NCBI RefSeq assembly: GCF_003248455.1
Contig: NZ_QFNM01000031.1
Location: 1 to 39,769, forward strand
Reading direction: 5' to 3'
Source of the DNA: Brevundimonas sp.
GTDB lineage: Bacteria > Pseudomonadota > Alphaproteobacteria > Caulobacterales > Caulobacteraceae
DNA length: 39,769 nucleotides
Shown: piece by piece, positions 24,442-32,202 of the stretch
Layout: every line of letters begins with the position of its first letter
Position numbering within the stretch: position 1 is the first letter of the stretch
Position numbers and translations under genes: made by a program
Notes under the pieces: generated by a model
The model's database searches: none
Told to the model about the DNA's origin: nothing
The model's input: the letters and a program-made list of their open reading frames with translations, nothing else

Positions 24442-25163
24442 ACCACCTCGAAATCGACGATCAGCGGCAGGTGGTCCGACGCCACCCGCGCCAAGGGCGA
24501 AAAGGCCGAGCGCACGGCGCGCACCCGGATGTGGGGGCTGACAAAACAGTGGTCGATGCGAATGGCGGGGAAGGCCGAGGGGAAGGTCTTGACGCTGGGC
24601 TTCAGGCCCAATTGCCGCTGACAGTCCTGAAGGTTGCGACACAGGGTCTGGTAGGGGCGGGTGATGGAAGTGGCGTTGAAGTCGCCCGCCAGCAGCGCCG
24701 GGCCGACGCAGCCGCCCAGCCAACCCGGCCCGGACAGGGCGGCGGCCTGAAGGCGCTGTTCCTTCGGCACCAGGCCCAGGTGGGTGTTGAAGACGTTCAA
24801 GGCTACGCCGTCGACCTGGATTTCGGACCAGATGGCGCCGCGCGGCTCCAGCCCCGGGACGCCGTTGACGGTGGGCAGGCTGTCGGCGCGGATCAGCCGC
24901 TCGGGGTGGGCGGTCAGGATGGCGTCGCCATACAGTTCGGCCTCGACCTGCATCGCCGGGTGAAAACGCGAGGTCATGGCCAAGCCTTCGGCGATGGCGC
25001 GCGCCTGATCGACGCCGTTGGTGCGCAGGCGGCCGACATCCAACTCCTGCAGACAGACGATGTCGGGTTCGTATTCGCCGATGACGGCGACGATGCGATC
25101 CACGTCGAGGCGGCGGTCTGTGCCGACGCAGCGGTGGACATTGTAGGTGAGTAGGCGGGGCAT
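24426..25163 (-). CDS. Endonuclease/exonuclease/phosphatase family protein
   Basis: 245-residue Mg-dependent EEP-fold protein. Signature motifs in order are TYNVHRCVG, LQELDV with the metal-binding Glu, NTHLGL, LLAGDFNATS with the Asp/Asn pair, IDHCFVSPHI and SDHLPLIVDF with the catalytic His. No signal peptide is obvious. YbhP-type members next to phospholipase D genes may act on phospholipid or phosphoester substrates, but the substrate cannot be read from sequence. It is co-directional with, and 73 bases downstream of, the TPM-lemA set. Its last 16 bases overlap the end of the convergent PLD gene. Confidence 0.9.
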   Translation of the reverse strand: MPRLLTYNVHRCVGTDRRLDVDRIVAVIGEYEPDIVCLQELDVGRLRTNGVDQARAIAEGLAMTSRFHPAMQVEAELYGDAILTAHPERLIRADSLPTVNGVPGLEPRGAIWSEIQVDGVALNVFNTHLGLVPKEQRLQAAALSGPGWLGGCVGPALLAGDFNATSITRPYQTLCRNLQDCQRQLGLKPSVKTFPSAFPAIRIDHCFVSPHIRVRAVRSAFSPLARVASDHLPLIVDFEVVQPGA

Positions 25164-25236
25164 GAAGGGGGCTGTCGTCTGGCTTCGACCGTGGGCTAGG
25201 CCTTCTGGCCCCTGAATGCGACCCCGATGCGACGAT

Positions 25237-25914
25237 TCACAGCAAGATCAGATGATCCGGCAGTTCGTTGGGATTGTCCGGGCGCGGCGGGAAGTGCCGG
25301 GCGAGGATCTGGCCGCACAGGGCCACGGCGGCGGAAAACCCTTCCACCGGGCGGTCGGCGCGCAGTTCGCGGGTCAGGGCGTCGACGGCCTGGGCCCAGG
25401 CCTTTTCGTCGACCTTGGCGTGGATGGCCTCGTCGGCGATCAGTTCGACCTGATGTTCGTCCAGGGCCGCGAAGATCAGGACGCCTGTGCGTTCGCGCGT
25501 CACATGGACGCCATGGGCCAGGAACTGCTGCAGGGCCGCTTCTCGCACCCGTCCGCGCCGAACGCCGGCCGGGGTGGCCAGGCGACGGACGGCGGGAATG
25601 CGGGTCAGCAGGAAGACGCCGACGAAGACCGCCGCCTGGATCAGGGCGTAGAGGGCCAGGGCCTGGGCCGTGGTCGCGCCCGCCGCCGCCTGATGGGCCG
25701 CTTCCCAGCCGCCGCCGGGCCAGCGCCAGTCGAGCACGAAGGGTGTGAAGACGATGGGCGCCAGAAGAGCCGCGCCCGCCGCCCAGGCCAGGCTGACGTC
25801 CAGATAGGCCGAGACGCGCCCCGATACGACGCAGAAGATTTCGCCCGAGGTCTGTCGTTCGGCCGTCGAAATGGCCTCGGCGATGCGGGCGCGGTCGCTG
25901 TCTGTGATCTGCAT
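25237..25914 (-). CDS. TPM domain membrane protein
   Basis: 225-residue protein with a short cytoplasmic start (QITDSDRARIAEAISTAERQTSGEIFCVVS), two membrane helices (about 40-65 and 92-118), and a TPM-fold C-terminal part (REAALQQFLAHGV, RTGVLIFAALDEHQVELIAD, VDALTRELRADRP). TPM proteins have been linked to phosphatase activity and to membrane-complex assembly; no specific role can be given. Start choice: GGGAGG lies 6 bases before the ATG at 25914 but directly against the ATG at 25920, so 25914 is preferred. That ATG shares one base with the stop of the preceding TPM gene, which points to coupled translation. Confidence 0.88.
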   Translation of the reverse strand: MQITDSDRARIAEAISTAERQTSGEIFCVVSGRVSAYLDVSLAWAAGAALLAPIVFTPFVLDWRWPGGGWEAAHQAAAGATTAQALALYALIQAAVFVGVFLLTRIPAVRRLATPAGVRRGRVREAALQQFLAHGVHVTRERTGVLIFAALDEHQVELIADEAIHAKVDEKAWAQAVDALTRELRADRPVEGFSAAVALCGQILARHFPPRPDNPNELPDHLILL

Positions 25915-26738
25915 CACCATCCTCCCGATGCGCCGCCGCCGCCGAAGCCGCCGCCGCCGCCGCTGAATCCGCCGCCGCCGAATCCGCCGCCCCCGCCCCA
26001 ACCGCCGCCGCCTCGCCCGGAGTTTCTCAGCGCCTCGGACGCCGCCCACAGCAGGACCGAGCCGACGCCGCTGCGGCGTCCGCGGCCGGCGCGCGCGGCC
26101 AGCAGGAAGATGATCAGGAAGATGACGCCGACGATGATCAGCGGGGCGATGGAGCCGCCCGTGCGGTCCGCCTGCTGTTCCGCGACCGCCTGGGCGCGGG
26201 CCTGGGCCTCGGCCGGGTCGAGGGACAGCTGAGCGATCAGGGCGTCAACGCCCTTGACCACCCCGGTGCTGTAGTCCCCTTCGCGGAAGGAGGGCAGGAT
26301 GTCATTGCGGATCACCTGGGACGAAAAGGCGTCGGTCAGAATCGGCTCCAACCCATAGCCGACCTCGACACGCACCTTTTGCTCGTTGGGCGCGACGATC
26401 AGCAGGGCCCCGTTGTCGTTTTCCTTTTGCCCGATGCCCCAGGCGCGCCCCAGCTGATAGCCGTAATCCTCGATCTCCTGGTCCTGAAGGCTGCTGACGG
26501 TGACGACGACCAGCTGGTCGCTGGTCGCGGCCTCCAGCGCCGTCAGTTTCTCCGTCAGGGCCTGTTCCGTCGCTGGATCGAGCAGGCCGGCCTGATCGAC
26601 CACGCGGCCGGTCAGGGGCGGAAAGGCGATCTTCGACTGCGCCAGCGCCGGGACGGCGAACAGCAGGACGACCACAAGACCGATCAGCCAGGCGGCGACG
26701 CCCGTCGGACGTCGCGCCGGCGCGGAGAGGCGTGTCAC
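25914..26738 (-). CDS. YgcG-like TPM domain protein with Gly-rich tail
   Basis: 274 residues. An N-terminal signal-anchor (AAWLIGLVVVLLFAVPALAQ) precedes an extracytoplasmic TPM domain (GRVVDQAGLLDPATEQALTE, DQLVVVTVSSLQD, GALLIVAPNEQKVRVEVGYGLE, DILPSFREGDYSTGV). A second membrane helix at about 192-212 is followed by a tail of Gly with Trp, Phe and Ser, typical of YgcG-like proteins. The tail is encoded by a GGC/GGA-rich repeat. The GTG start overlaps the lemA stop by 4 bases. lemA-TPM-TPM is a recurrent gene set of membrane proteins whose cellular role is not settled. Confidence 0.92.
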   Translation of the reverse strand: MTRLSAPARRPTGVAAWLIGLVVVLLFAVPALAQSKIAFPPLTGRVVDQAGLLDPATEQALTEKLTALEAATSDQLVVVTVSSLQDQEIEDYGYQLGRAWGIGQKENDNGALLIVAPNEQKVRVEVGYGLEPILTDAFSSQVIRNDILPSFREGDYSTGVVKGVDALIAQLSLDPAEAQARAQAVAEQQADRTGGSIAPLIIVGVIFLIIFLLAARAGRGRRSGVGSVLLWAASEALRNSGRGGGGWGGGGGFGGGGFSGGGGGFGGGGASGGW

Positions 26739-27418
26739 TGGGCCGGCGGGGTCGAACCGGGCGCGACGGCGGGCGCGCCGCCGCCCGGCGCCGAGGCGTT
26801 GGACGGCGGGGCGTTCAGGTTGAAGTTCACCTGGGGCGCCGACTGGGCTTCCGCCGTGGCGGTGAACAGTTGCATCGGCTTGGACCCGCCATGCAGGGTC
26901 TTGGCCCAGATCACCTGCGGGAAGGTGCGCAGGGTGGTGTTATAGTCGCGAACGGCCTCGTTATAGTCGCGGCGCGCGATTTGGATGCGGTTTTCCGTGC
27001 CCTCCAGCTGCGACTGCAGGGTCAGGAAATTCTGGTTGGCCTGAAGCTGAGGATAGGCCTCGACCGTGACCAACAGGCGCGACAGTGCGCCGGACAGCTG
27101 GCCCTGGGCCTCCTGGTACTGCTGGAAGGCCTGGGGATTGTCCAGGTCGTCGGCCGAGACGTTGACCGACGTGGCGCGGGCGCGCGCGTTGATGACGTCC
27201 GTCAGGGTGGTGCGTTCCTGGATGGCCGCGCCCTGGACGGTGGCGACCAGGTTGGGCACCAGATCGGCCCGGCGTTGATATTGGCTCTGGACATCGGCCC
27301 AGGCGGCCTCGGCGCGCTCCTGCTTGGTCGGAATGGTGTTGTAGCCGCAACCGGCCGCCGCCGGCGTGATCAGCAGGGCGGCCGTGACGGCGAGCGCGCG
27401 AGCGTTGAGGCGAACCAT
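26735..27418 (-). CDS. lemA: LemA family protein
   Basis: 227-residue LemA protein. The N-terminal signal ends in a lipobox-like AAAGC (Cys near 23), followed by the family start GYNTIPTKQERAEAAWADVQSQYQRRADLVPNL. The helical body includes YPQLQANQNFLTLQSQLEGTENRI and RRDYNEAVRDYNTTLRTFPQV. The C-terminus is Pro/Ala/Gly-rich and probably disordered. LemA homologues are envelope proteins associated with TPM proteins; the biochemical role is unknown. The ATG follows AGGGAGA. It is 61 bases downstream of folD, and that gap holds two perfect dyads. Confidence 0.93.
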   Translation of the reverse strand: MVRLNARALAVTAALLITPAAAGCGYNTIPTKQERAEAAWADVQSQYQRRADLVPNLVATVQGAAIQERTTLTDVINARARATSVNVSADDLDNPQAFQQYQEAQGQLSGALSRLLVTVEAYPQLQANQNFLTLQSQLEGTENRIQIARRDYNEAVRDYNTTLRTFPQVIWAKTLHGGSKPMQLFTATAEAQSAPQVNFNLNAPPSNASAPGGGAPAVAPGSTPPAQ

Positions 27419-27431
27419 GACATCTCCCTGT

Positions 27432-27465
27432 CGGCGACGATCGCCGTTGGGTCGAATATCGACCC
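27432..27465. promoter_or_regulatory. Two adjacent perfect dyads in the folD-lemA gap
   Basis: CGGCGA-CGA-TCGCCG (27432-27446) and GGGTCGA-ATA-TCGACCC (27449-27465) are separated by 2 bases. Both are perfect inverted repeats with 3-nt centres. They sit 13-47 bases before the lemA ATG, so they could be tandem RNA hairpins in the lemA leader or binding sites for a dimeric repressor. There is no T-run after either of them on either strand. Confidence 0.5.
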
Positions 27466-27479
27466 GACGCAGGAATGCA

Positions 27480-28400
27480 TCAAGCGTCCAATGGCTCCGG
27501 TTGGATATTGTTGATGCGGCAGGCCGCCGAATAGGTGTTGGCCAGCAGACAGGCGATGGTCATCGGACCCACGCCGCCCGGAACAGGGGTGATGCGGCCC
27601 GCCACATCCGCAGCCGCCTTGGCCACGTCGCCGACGACGCGGGTCTTGCCCTCGGCCGCCTTGACCGGATCGGCCGAGGGGACGCGGTTGATGCCCACGT
27701 CGATCACGGTGGCGCCGGGCTTGATCCAGTCCGCCTGGATCATCTCGGGACGACCGACCGCCGCCACTAGGATGTCGGCGCCGCGGCAGACGGCGGGCAG
27801 GTCGCGGGTCCGCGAATGGGCGATGGTGACGGTGCAGCTTTCGCCCAGCAGCAGTTGCGCCATCGGCTTGCCCACGATGTTGGACCGCCCCACCACCACG
27901 GCGTTCAAGCCGGTCAGGTCGCCCAACTGATCCTTCAGCAGCATCAGACAGCCCAAGGGGGTGCAGGGAACCAGCCCCGGCAGGCCCACGGCCAGCCGCC
28001 CGGCGTTGACCACGTGAAAGCCGTCCACGTCCTTGTCCGGGTCGATGGCGTCCAGAACCACGGTCGCGTCGATGTGGGCGGGCAGGGGCAGTTGCACCAG
28101 GATGCCGTGGATGCCCGCATCCGCATTCAGTTGGGCGATCAGGGCCAGCAGCTCGGCCTGGCTGGTGGTTTCGGCCAGTCGGTGGGTGTCGGACCGCATG
28201 CCCGCGCGCAGGGTCGTCTCGCCCTTGTTGCGGACATAGATCTGGCTGGCGGGGTCTTCGCCGACGATCACCACGGCCAGGCCGGGCTTGACCCCATGCG
28301 AGGCCTCCAGCCGCTGTACCGCATCGGCGACGCGCTGGACCAGGGTCGCCGAGAAGGCCTTGCCGTCGATCAGGGTCGCGGGCGGGGTTTGGACCGACAT
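27480..28400 (-). CDS. folD: Bifunctional methylenetetrahydrofolate dehydrogenase / methenyltetrahydrofolate cyclohydrolase
   Basis: Interconverts 5,10-methylene-, methenyl- and 10-formyl-tetrahydrofolate in one-carbon metabolism. The active-site region VGEDPASQIYVRNKGE contains the catalytic Lys of the YxxxK motif. VVVGRSNIVGKPMAQLLL is the second signature and TPVPGGVGPMTIACLL the third, with the NADP-site segment ADILVAAVGRP between them. The 306 residues are slightly longer than usual because of a short extension at both ends. ACGGAG precedes the ATG. It is divergent from the PPC-repeat gene across 92 bases. Confidence 0.96.
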   Translation of the reverse strand: MSVQTPPATLIDGKAFSATLVQRVADAVQRLEASHGVKPGLAVVIVGEDPASQIYVRNKGETTLRAGMRSDTHRLAETTSQAELLALIAQLNADAGIHGILVQLPLPAHIDATVVLDAIDPDKDVDGFHVVNAGRLAVGLPGLVPCTPLGCLMLLKDQLGDLTGLNAVVVGRSNIVGKPMAQLLLGESCTVTIAHSRTRDLPAVCRGADILVAAVGRPEMIQADWIKPGATVIDVGINRVPSADPVKAAEGKTRVVGDVAKAAADVAGRITPVPGGVGPMTIACLLANTYSAACRINNIQPEPLDA

Positions 28401-28437
28401 GGCGGCTCCGTCTGGCGGGAAATCAGGATGGCGGCGA

Positions 28438-28468
28438 TTTACAGCCGCTGCGGTTCGGCGTCTATGAT
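28438..28468 (+). promoter_or_regulatory. Weak promoter candidate before the PPC-repeat gene
   Basis: TTTACA (28438-28443) and TATGAT (28463-28468) are separated by 19 bases in the divergent folD gap, about 25 bases before the ATG. The -10 is good by generic consensus; the long spacer makes this tentative. Confidence 0.3.
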
Positions 28469-28492
28469 CCCGGCCAAAAGCTGGAGGAATTC

Positions 28493-30376
28493 ATGAACGG
28501 TCCGTCTCTCGCCGCCGCGGTCAGCATGGTCGCCCTGATGGGAGCGGTCGGCCCGGCCCTGGCCCAGGACGCGGCGGCGCTTCGCATCGGCGTCAGCGTC
28601 AACGGCGCCCTGACGGACGAGGACGCCAAGGCGGCGGATGACGAGTATCGCTATGACGATTACCGCCTCCAGGCCCGGGCGGGCCAGCGGCTGGAGGCGG
28701 TTCTGCGATCCGAAGCCTTCGACGCCTATCTGGCGATCTACGCAGAAGGAGCGATGGGCGAGGCTCTGGCGGAGGACGACGACAGTCAGGGCGACGGCAC
28801 GAACGCGCGGCTGCGGTTCACGCCGGAACGCGACGGCGTCTATATCCTGAGGGCGCGCACCCTGAGCGGGCTGGACGGCGGCGACTACCAGCTTTCGCTG
28901 CAGGAGCGTCCGCGCCCGACCCGCGCGCCGCGACCCGGGGCTCTTCGTTTGGGCCAGACCCAGACGGGCGAACTGACGTCGCGCGATCCCGAACAGGACG
29001 AAGGGGGGCCTTACGACGCCTTCGCCTTCCGCGCCGGTGCGGGTGAGCGGTTCGTGGTCACGCTGAATTCCGACGCCTTCGATCCGCTGGTGCGCGTCGG
29101 GCGAATGAATGGGACGGATTTCGTCGAGCTGGGCGATAATGACGACGAGCCGGGCGGCGGGCTGAATGCGCGCCTGACCTTCACGGCCCCCTCGGCAGGC
29201 GAATACATCGTTCGCGCGACCAGCGTGGATGATCGCACGGGCCGTTACGAGGTGGGTCTGAGCGAAGCGCCGCCGGCGCCGCCGTCCAAGCCCATCGCCG
29301 TCGGCGACGAGGTGAAGGGCGAATTGGGCGACGACAGCGCGACCAATGACGAGGGCCAGCGGGCCGACACCTATCGTTTCGCCGGAACGACCGGGCAGCG
29401 CGTGGCGATCGAGATGAAGTCCGGCGATTTCGACACCTATCTGACGCTGCGCCGCGCGTCGGATGGAACGGTGCTGGCGCAGGATGACGACGGGGCGGGG
29501 TCGGGCACGGATTCGCGCATCGCCCGCACCCTGGACGCCGACGGCGACTATGTGATCGAGGCGCGCGGCTTCAGCGACGACGCCGAGGGCGATTACACGT
29601 TGAAACTGAGCGAGACGGCCGCGCCGCCTGCACCCACGGCGGCGACCTTCGGCCAGACGATCGAGGGCGAGATCACCGACGACGGTCCCCAGGCCGACGA
29701 CGGCAAACGCTATCACGCCTACGCCTTCACGGGCGCCAAGGGGCAGAGGGTGCAGGCCGTCCTGCGTTCCGGCGATTTCGACGCCTATCTGGAGATCGGC
29801 AGGGCGGAAGGCGACTTCGAGGCCCTGGCCAGCGACGACGACGGCCTGGCCGAGGGCACCGATTCGCGCCTGACCTTCACCCTGCCGGACGATGGCGAAT
29901 ACGTCGTTCGCGCCATGCCGTTGAGCGCCGAGGAAAAGGGGCTGTACTCGTTCGAACTGTCGGATCGCGGCCCGGAGCCCAAGCCGGGCAGCCTGTTGGT
30001 CGGCGCGACCGTGCGCGGCGAGCTGAAGTCAACCTCGGCCCTGACCGACGAGGGAGCCTATTTCGACGCCTATCGGTTCCAGGCCAAGAAGGACGAGAAG
30101 CTGCGGCTGACGATGGTGTCGAACGCTTTCGATTCCTTCATCGACCTGGGCCGTCTGGACGATGACGGCGATTTCGCCAGCCTGGCCACCGACGACGACA
30201 GCCTGTCGGACGCGCACGCCAAGCTGGACTGGACCGCCCCGGACGACGGCTGGTATGTGGTGCGCGCCCGCGCCTATGGGCCGAACCAGACGGGCGCCTA
30301 CGCCCTGGCCGTCGAACGCCAGCCGGCGACGGGCGCCCGCAGCGCCGAAGGGCGCGGCCAACCGTCCTCCGAATAG
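28493..30376 (+). CDS. Secreted protein of five PPC-like repeats
   Basis: 627 residues with a signal peptide ending at PALAQ (about 25). The rest is five consecutive beta-rich repeats of roughly 110-120 residues. Each follows one plan: a start like GELTDE, then YDxYxFxAxxGQR, a strand with FDAYLxI, an acidic DDDxxxGT-type loop before NARLxFT, and DGxYxVRAR near the end. This matches the bacterial pre-peptidase C-terminal (PPC) domain, whose acidic loops often bind calcium. PPC domains usually flank secreted proteases, but no catalytic domain is present here. The ATG has a strong GGAGG site. The isomerase gene starts 4 bases after the stop. Confidence 0.85.
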   Translation: MNGPSLAAAVSMVALMGAVGPALAQDAAALRIGVSVNGALTDEDAKAADDEYRYDDYRLQARAGQRLEAVLRSEAFDAYLAIYAEGAMGEALAEDDDSQGDGTNARLRFTPERDGVYILRARTLSGLDGGDYQLSLQERPRPTRAPRPGALRLGQTQTGELTSRDPEQDEGGPYDAFAFRAGAGERFVVTLNSDAFDPLVRVGRMNGTDFVELGDNDDEPGGGLNARLTFTAPSAGEYIVRATSVDDRTGRYEVGLSEAPPAPPSKPIAVGDEVKGELGDDSATNDEGQRADTYRFAGTTGQRVAIEMKSGDFDTYLTLRRASDGTVLAQDDDGAGSGTDSRIARTLDADGDYVIEARGFSDDAEGDYTLKLSETAAPPAPTAATFGQTIEGEITDDGPQADDGKRYHAYAFTGAKGQRVQAVLRSGDFDAYLEIGRAEGDFEALASDDDGLAEGTDSRLTFTLPDDGEYVVRAMPLSAEEKGLYSFELSDRGPEPKPGSLLVGATVRGELKSTSALTDEGAYFDAYRFQAKKDEKLRLTMVSNAFDSFIDLGRLDDDGDFASLATDDDSLSDAHAKLDWTAPDDGWYVVRARAYGPNQTGAYALAVERQPATGARSAEGRGQPSSE

Positions 30377-30380
30377 GGCG

Positions 30381-31412
30381 ATGAGCGCGCCTGTCCCGCC
30401 CAATCGCAAGGACCAGCATCTGGACGTCGTCCTGGCAGGACGCGGTCGCCATGCGCGCGACGCCGGATTCGACAGGGTGCATTTCGTCCACGAGGCCCTG
30501 CCGGACCTGGATCACGACAAGATCGACCTGGGCGCCGACTTCCTGGGGCGGCGATTGAAGGCTCCCCTGCTGATCAGCGCCATGACCGGCGGTCCGGCGC
30601 GGGCCGAGGCGATCAACGCCCGCCTGGCCGAGGCGGCCCAGCACCTGGGGATCGCCCTGGCCGTCGGCTCCCAGCGGGCGGCGGTGGAGGGCGGGGCGTC
30701 GGTCGGGCTGGACCGGACTCTGCGCCGCCGCGCGCCCGATACGGTCATCCTGTCCAACATCGGCGCGGCCCAGTTGACGCGCGGCTTCGGCCTGGACGAG
30801 GCGCGACGTGCGATGGACATGATCGACGCCGACGCCCTGGTGGTTCACCTGAACCCGTTGCAGGAGGCCTGCCAGCCCGAAGGCGATCGCGACTGGTGGG
30901 GCGTGGGGGCCGCGCTGGAGGCGTTGATCCTGAAGCTAGGCGCGCCCGTGGTGGTCAAGGAAACGGGCGCCGGCCTTTCGGGGCGCACGGCGCGGCGGCT
31001 GATCGACATGGGTGCGGCGGCGGTGGACGTGGCCGGGGCCGGCGGCGCCAATTGGGCCCTGATCGAGGGCGCGCGCGCAGTCGATTCCGCCGATGCGGCC
31101 CATGCCGCCGCCTTCGCCGACTGGGGCATGCCGACCGCCCAGGCCCTGGTCGACGTGCGCCGCGCCTGCCCGGAGGCGGCGGTCATCGGCTCCGGCGGCG
31201 TCCGCGATGGCTTGGATGTCGCCAAGGCGATTCGGCTTGGCGCCGACATCGTGGGGCAGGCGACAGGCGTTCTGCCCGCCGCCGTCGCCTCGACCGAGGC
31301 GGTCGTCAAACATTTTCAGCAGACGATGCGCCAGCTGCGAACCGTCTGTTTCTGCACCAACTCGGCCAATCTTGCGGCGCTTCGTCGGGCGGCCCTGCGG
31401 CCGCTGGACTGA
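30381..31412 (+). CDS. fni: Type 2 isopentenyl-diphosphate delta-isomerase
   Basis: FMN- and NADPH-dependent interconversion of isopentenyl and dimethylallyl diphosphate, balancing the two isoprenoid precursors. Family motifs are RKDQHL near the N-terminus, LISAMTGG, VGSQRAA, the diagnostic HLNPLQE and DVAGAGGANW. The phosphate-binding SGGVRDGLDVAKAI segment completes the FMN barrel. At 343 residues it is normal for the family. It differs from the type 1 (Nudix) enzyme of E. coli. It is placed 4 bases after the PPC-repeat gene and just ahead of the mntP riboswitch. AGGGCG provides a modest ribosome site. Confidence 0.94.
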   Translation: MSAPVPPNRKDQHLDVVLAGRGRHARDAGFDRVHFVHEALPDLDHDKIDLGADFLGRRLKAPLLISAMTGGPARAEAINARLAEAAQHLGIALAVGSQRAAVEGGASVGLDRTLRRRAPDTVILSNIGAAQLTRGFGLDEARRAMDMIDADALVVHLNPLQEACQPEGDRDWWGVGAALEALILKLGAPVVVKETGAGLSGRTARRLIDMGAAAVDVAGAGGANWALIEGARAVDSADAAHAAAFADWGMPTAQALVDVRRACPEAAVIGSGGVRDGLDVAKAIRLGADIVGQATGVLPAAVASTEAVVKHFQQTMRQLRTVCFCTNSANLAALRRAALRPLD

Positions 31413-31442
31413 GATCGGGCGGTTGCCAAGTCCGCCGAGGCG

Positions 31443-31575
31443 TGTGTAAAGCGCCGCCTCCTGTTGGGGAGTAGCTTCCGGCGTCGCATCGTCGGGATCG
31501 CGTCAACACACTCGCGCTGCGGCGCGTGGCGCGATCAGCGGAACCACCGCCTAGCGAGACCAGCGCGTTTCACCG
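31443..31575 (+). promoter_or_regulatory. yybP-ykoY-type manganese riboswitch candidate
   Basis: The 216-base leader of mntP contains, in the correct order, the hallmark blocks of this riboswitch: TTGGGGAGTAGCTTCC (31464-31479), GTCAACACACTCG (31502-31514) and CTAGCGAGACC (31551-31561). The last two correspond to the conserved GUCAACA and the GAGACC/CAAGACC loop that, with the first loop, build the Mn2+ site in known members. The segment between them can form the variable GC-rich helix. Gene context is decisive support, because mntP is the classic target. The outer boundaries are approximate. Confidence 0.85.
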
Positions 31576-31578
31576 CCG

Positions 31579-31616
31579 CACCGGCAGGCGTTGGAACCGC
31601 TGTCGCTTGCCCGGTG
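31579..31616 (+). promoter_or_regulatory. Ribosome-site-masking hairpin of mntP
   Basis: CACCGG (31579-31584) pairs with CCGGTG (31611-31616), and CAGGCG (31585-31590) with CGCTTG (31604-31609). This gives a 12-bp stem with one bulged C and a 13-nt loop. The 3' arm runs into the GGAG ribosome site (31616-31619), so folding would hinder translation. It is a plausible expression platform for the upstream riboswitch. There is no T-run, so control is probably translational. Confidence 0.55.
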
Positions 31617-31628
31617 GAGCAGTTTCGC

Positions 31629-32198
31629 ATGACCCCAGGAGCCATCGCCGTCTTGTCCCTCAGCATGTCCACGGACGCCTTCGCGGCCGCCGTGGGGCGT
31701 GGGGCGTCGCATCGACCGGCGCTCAAGGACGCGGTCAAGGCCGGGCTGGTGTTCGGCGTGATCGAGGCCATCACGCCCCTGATCGGTTGGGGGCTGGGCG
31801 TCATCGCCGCCGGCCTGGTCGAGCGGATCGACCACTGGATCGCTTTCACCCTGTTGCTGGCGGTGGGCGGAAGGATGATCTGGGAAGGCGCCAAGCCGCG
31901 CGAGTCGGACGACGAGACGGCGCCCCGCCGCTCAGGCCCCTGGGCCCTGGTCGCGACCGCCATCGGCACCAGCATCGACGCGGCGGCGGTGGGCGTGGGT
32001 CTGGCCTTCATCGGGGCCAATATCTGGGTCGTCGCCGCCTCGATCGGCTTCACCACCTTCGTACTGACCACGGTCGGAATGCTGATCGGGCGGGCGGTGG
32101 GCCTGAAGTTCGGCAAGGCGGCCGAGATCGTGGGCGGCGTCGCCCTGATCGTTCTGGGCACGACGATCCTGCTGGAGCACCTGGGCGTTCTGGGCTGA
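31629..32198 (+). CDS. mntP: Manganese exporter MntP
   Basis: 189-residue inner-membrane Mn2+ efflux protein with six predicted helices. It shows the two-repeat layout of the family, with the acidic membrane motifs SLSMSTDAFAAAVGRG in the first half and GTSIDAAAVGVGLAF in the second, both holding the conserved Asp. The helix VFGVIEAITPLIGWGLG carries the conserved Glu. GGTGGAG lies upstream of the ATG at 31629. Expression is very probably raised by Mn2+ through the riboswitch in its leader. Its stop codon is 4 bases from the convergent hutH stop, with no room for separate terminators. Confidence 0.96.
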   Translation: MTPGAIAVLSLSMSTDAFAAAVGRGASHRPALKDAVKAGLVFGVIEAITPLIGWGLGVIAAGLVERIDHWIAFTLLLAVGGRMIWEGAKPRESDDETAPRRSGPWALVATAIGTSIDAAAVGVGLAFIGANIWVVAASIGFTTFVLTTVGMLIGRAVGLKFGKAAEIVGGVALIVLGTTILLEHLGVLG

Positions 32199-32202
32199 TC
32201 GC

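Noticed and set aside
25914..26040. GGC-rich stretch as a non-coding repeat
   Set aside because: It encodes the Gly-rich tail normal for YgcG-like TPM proteins.
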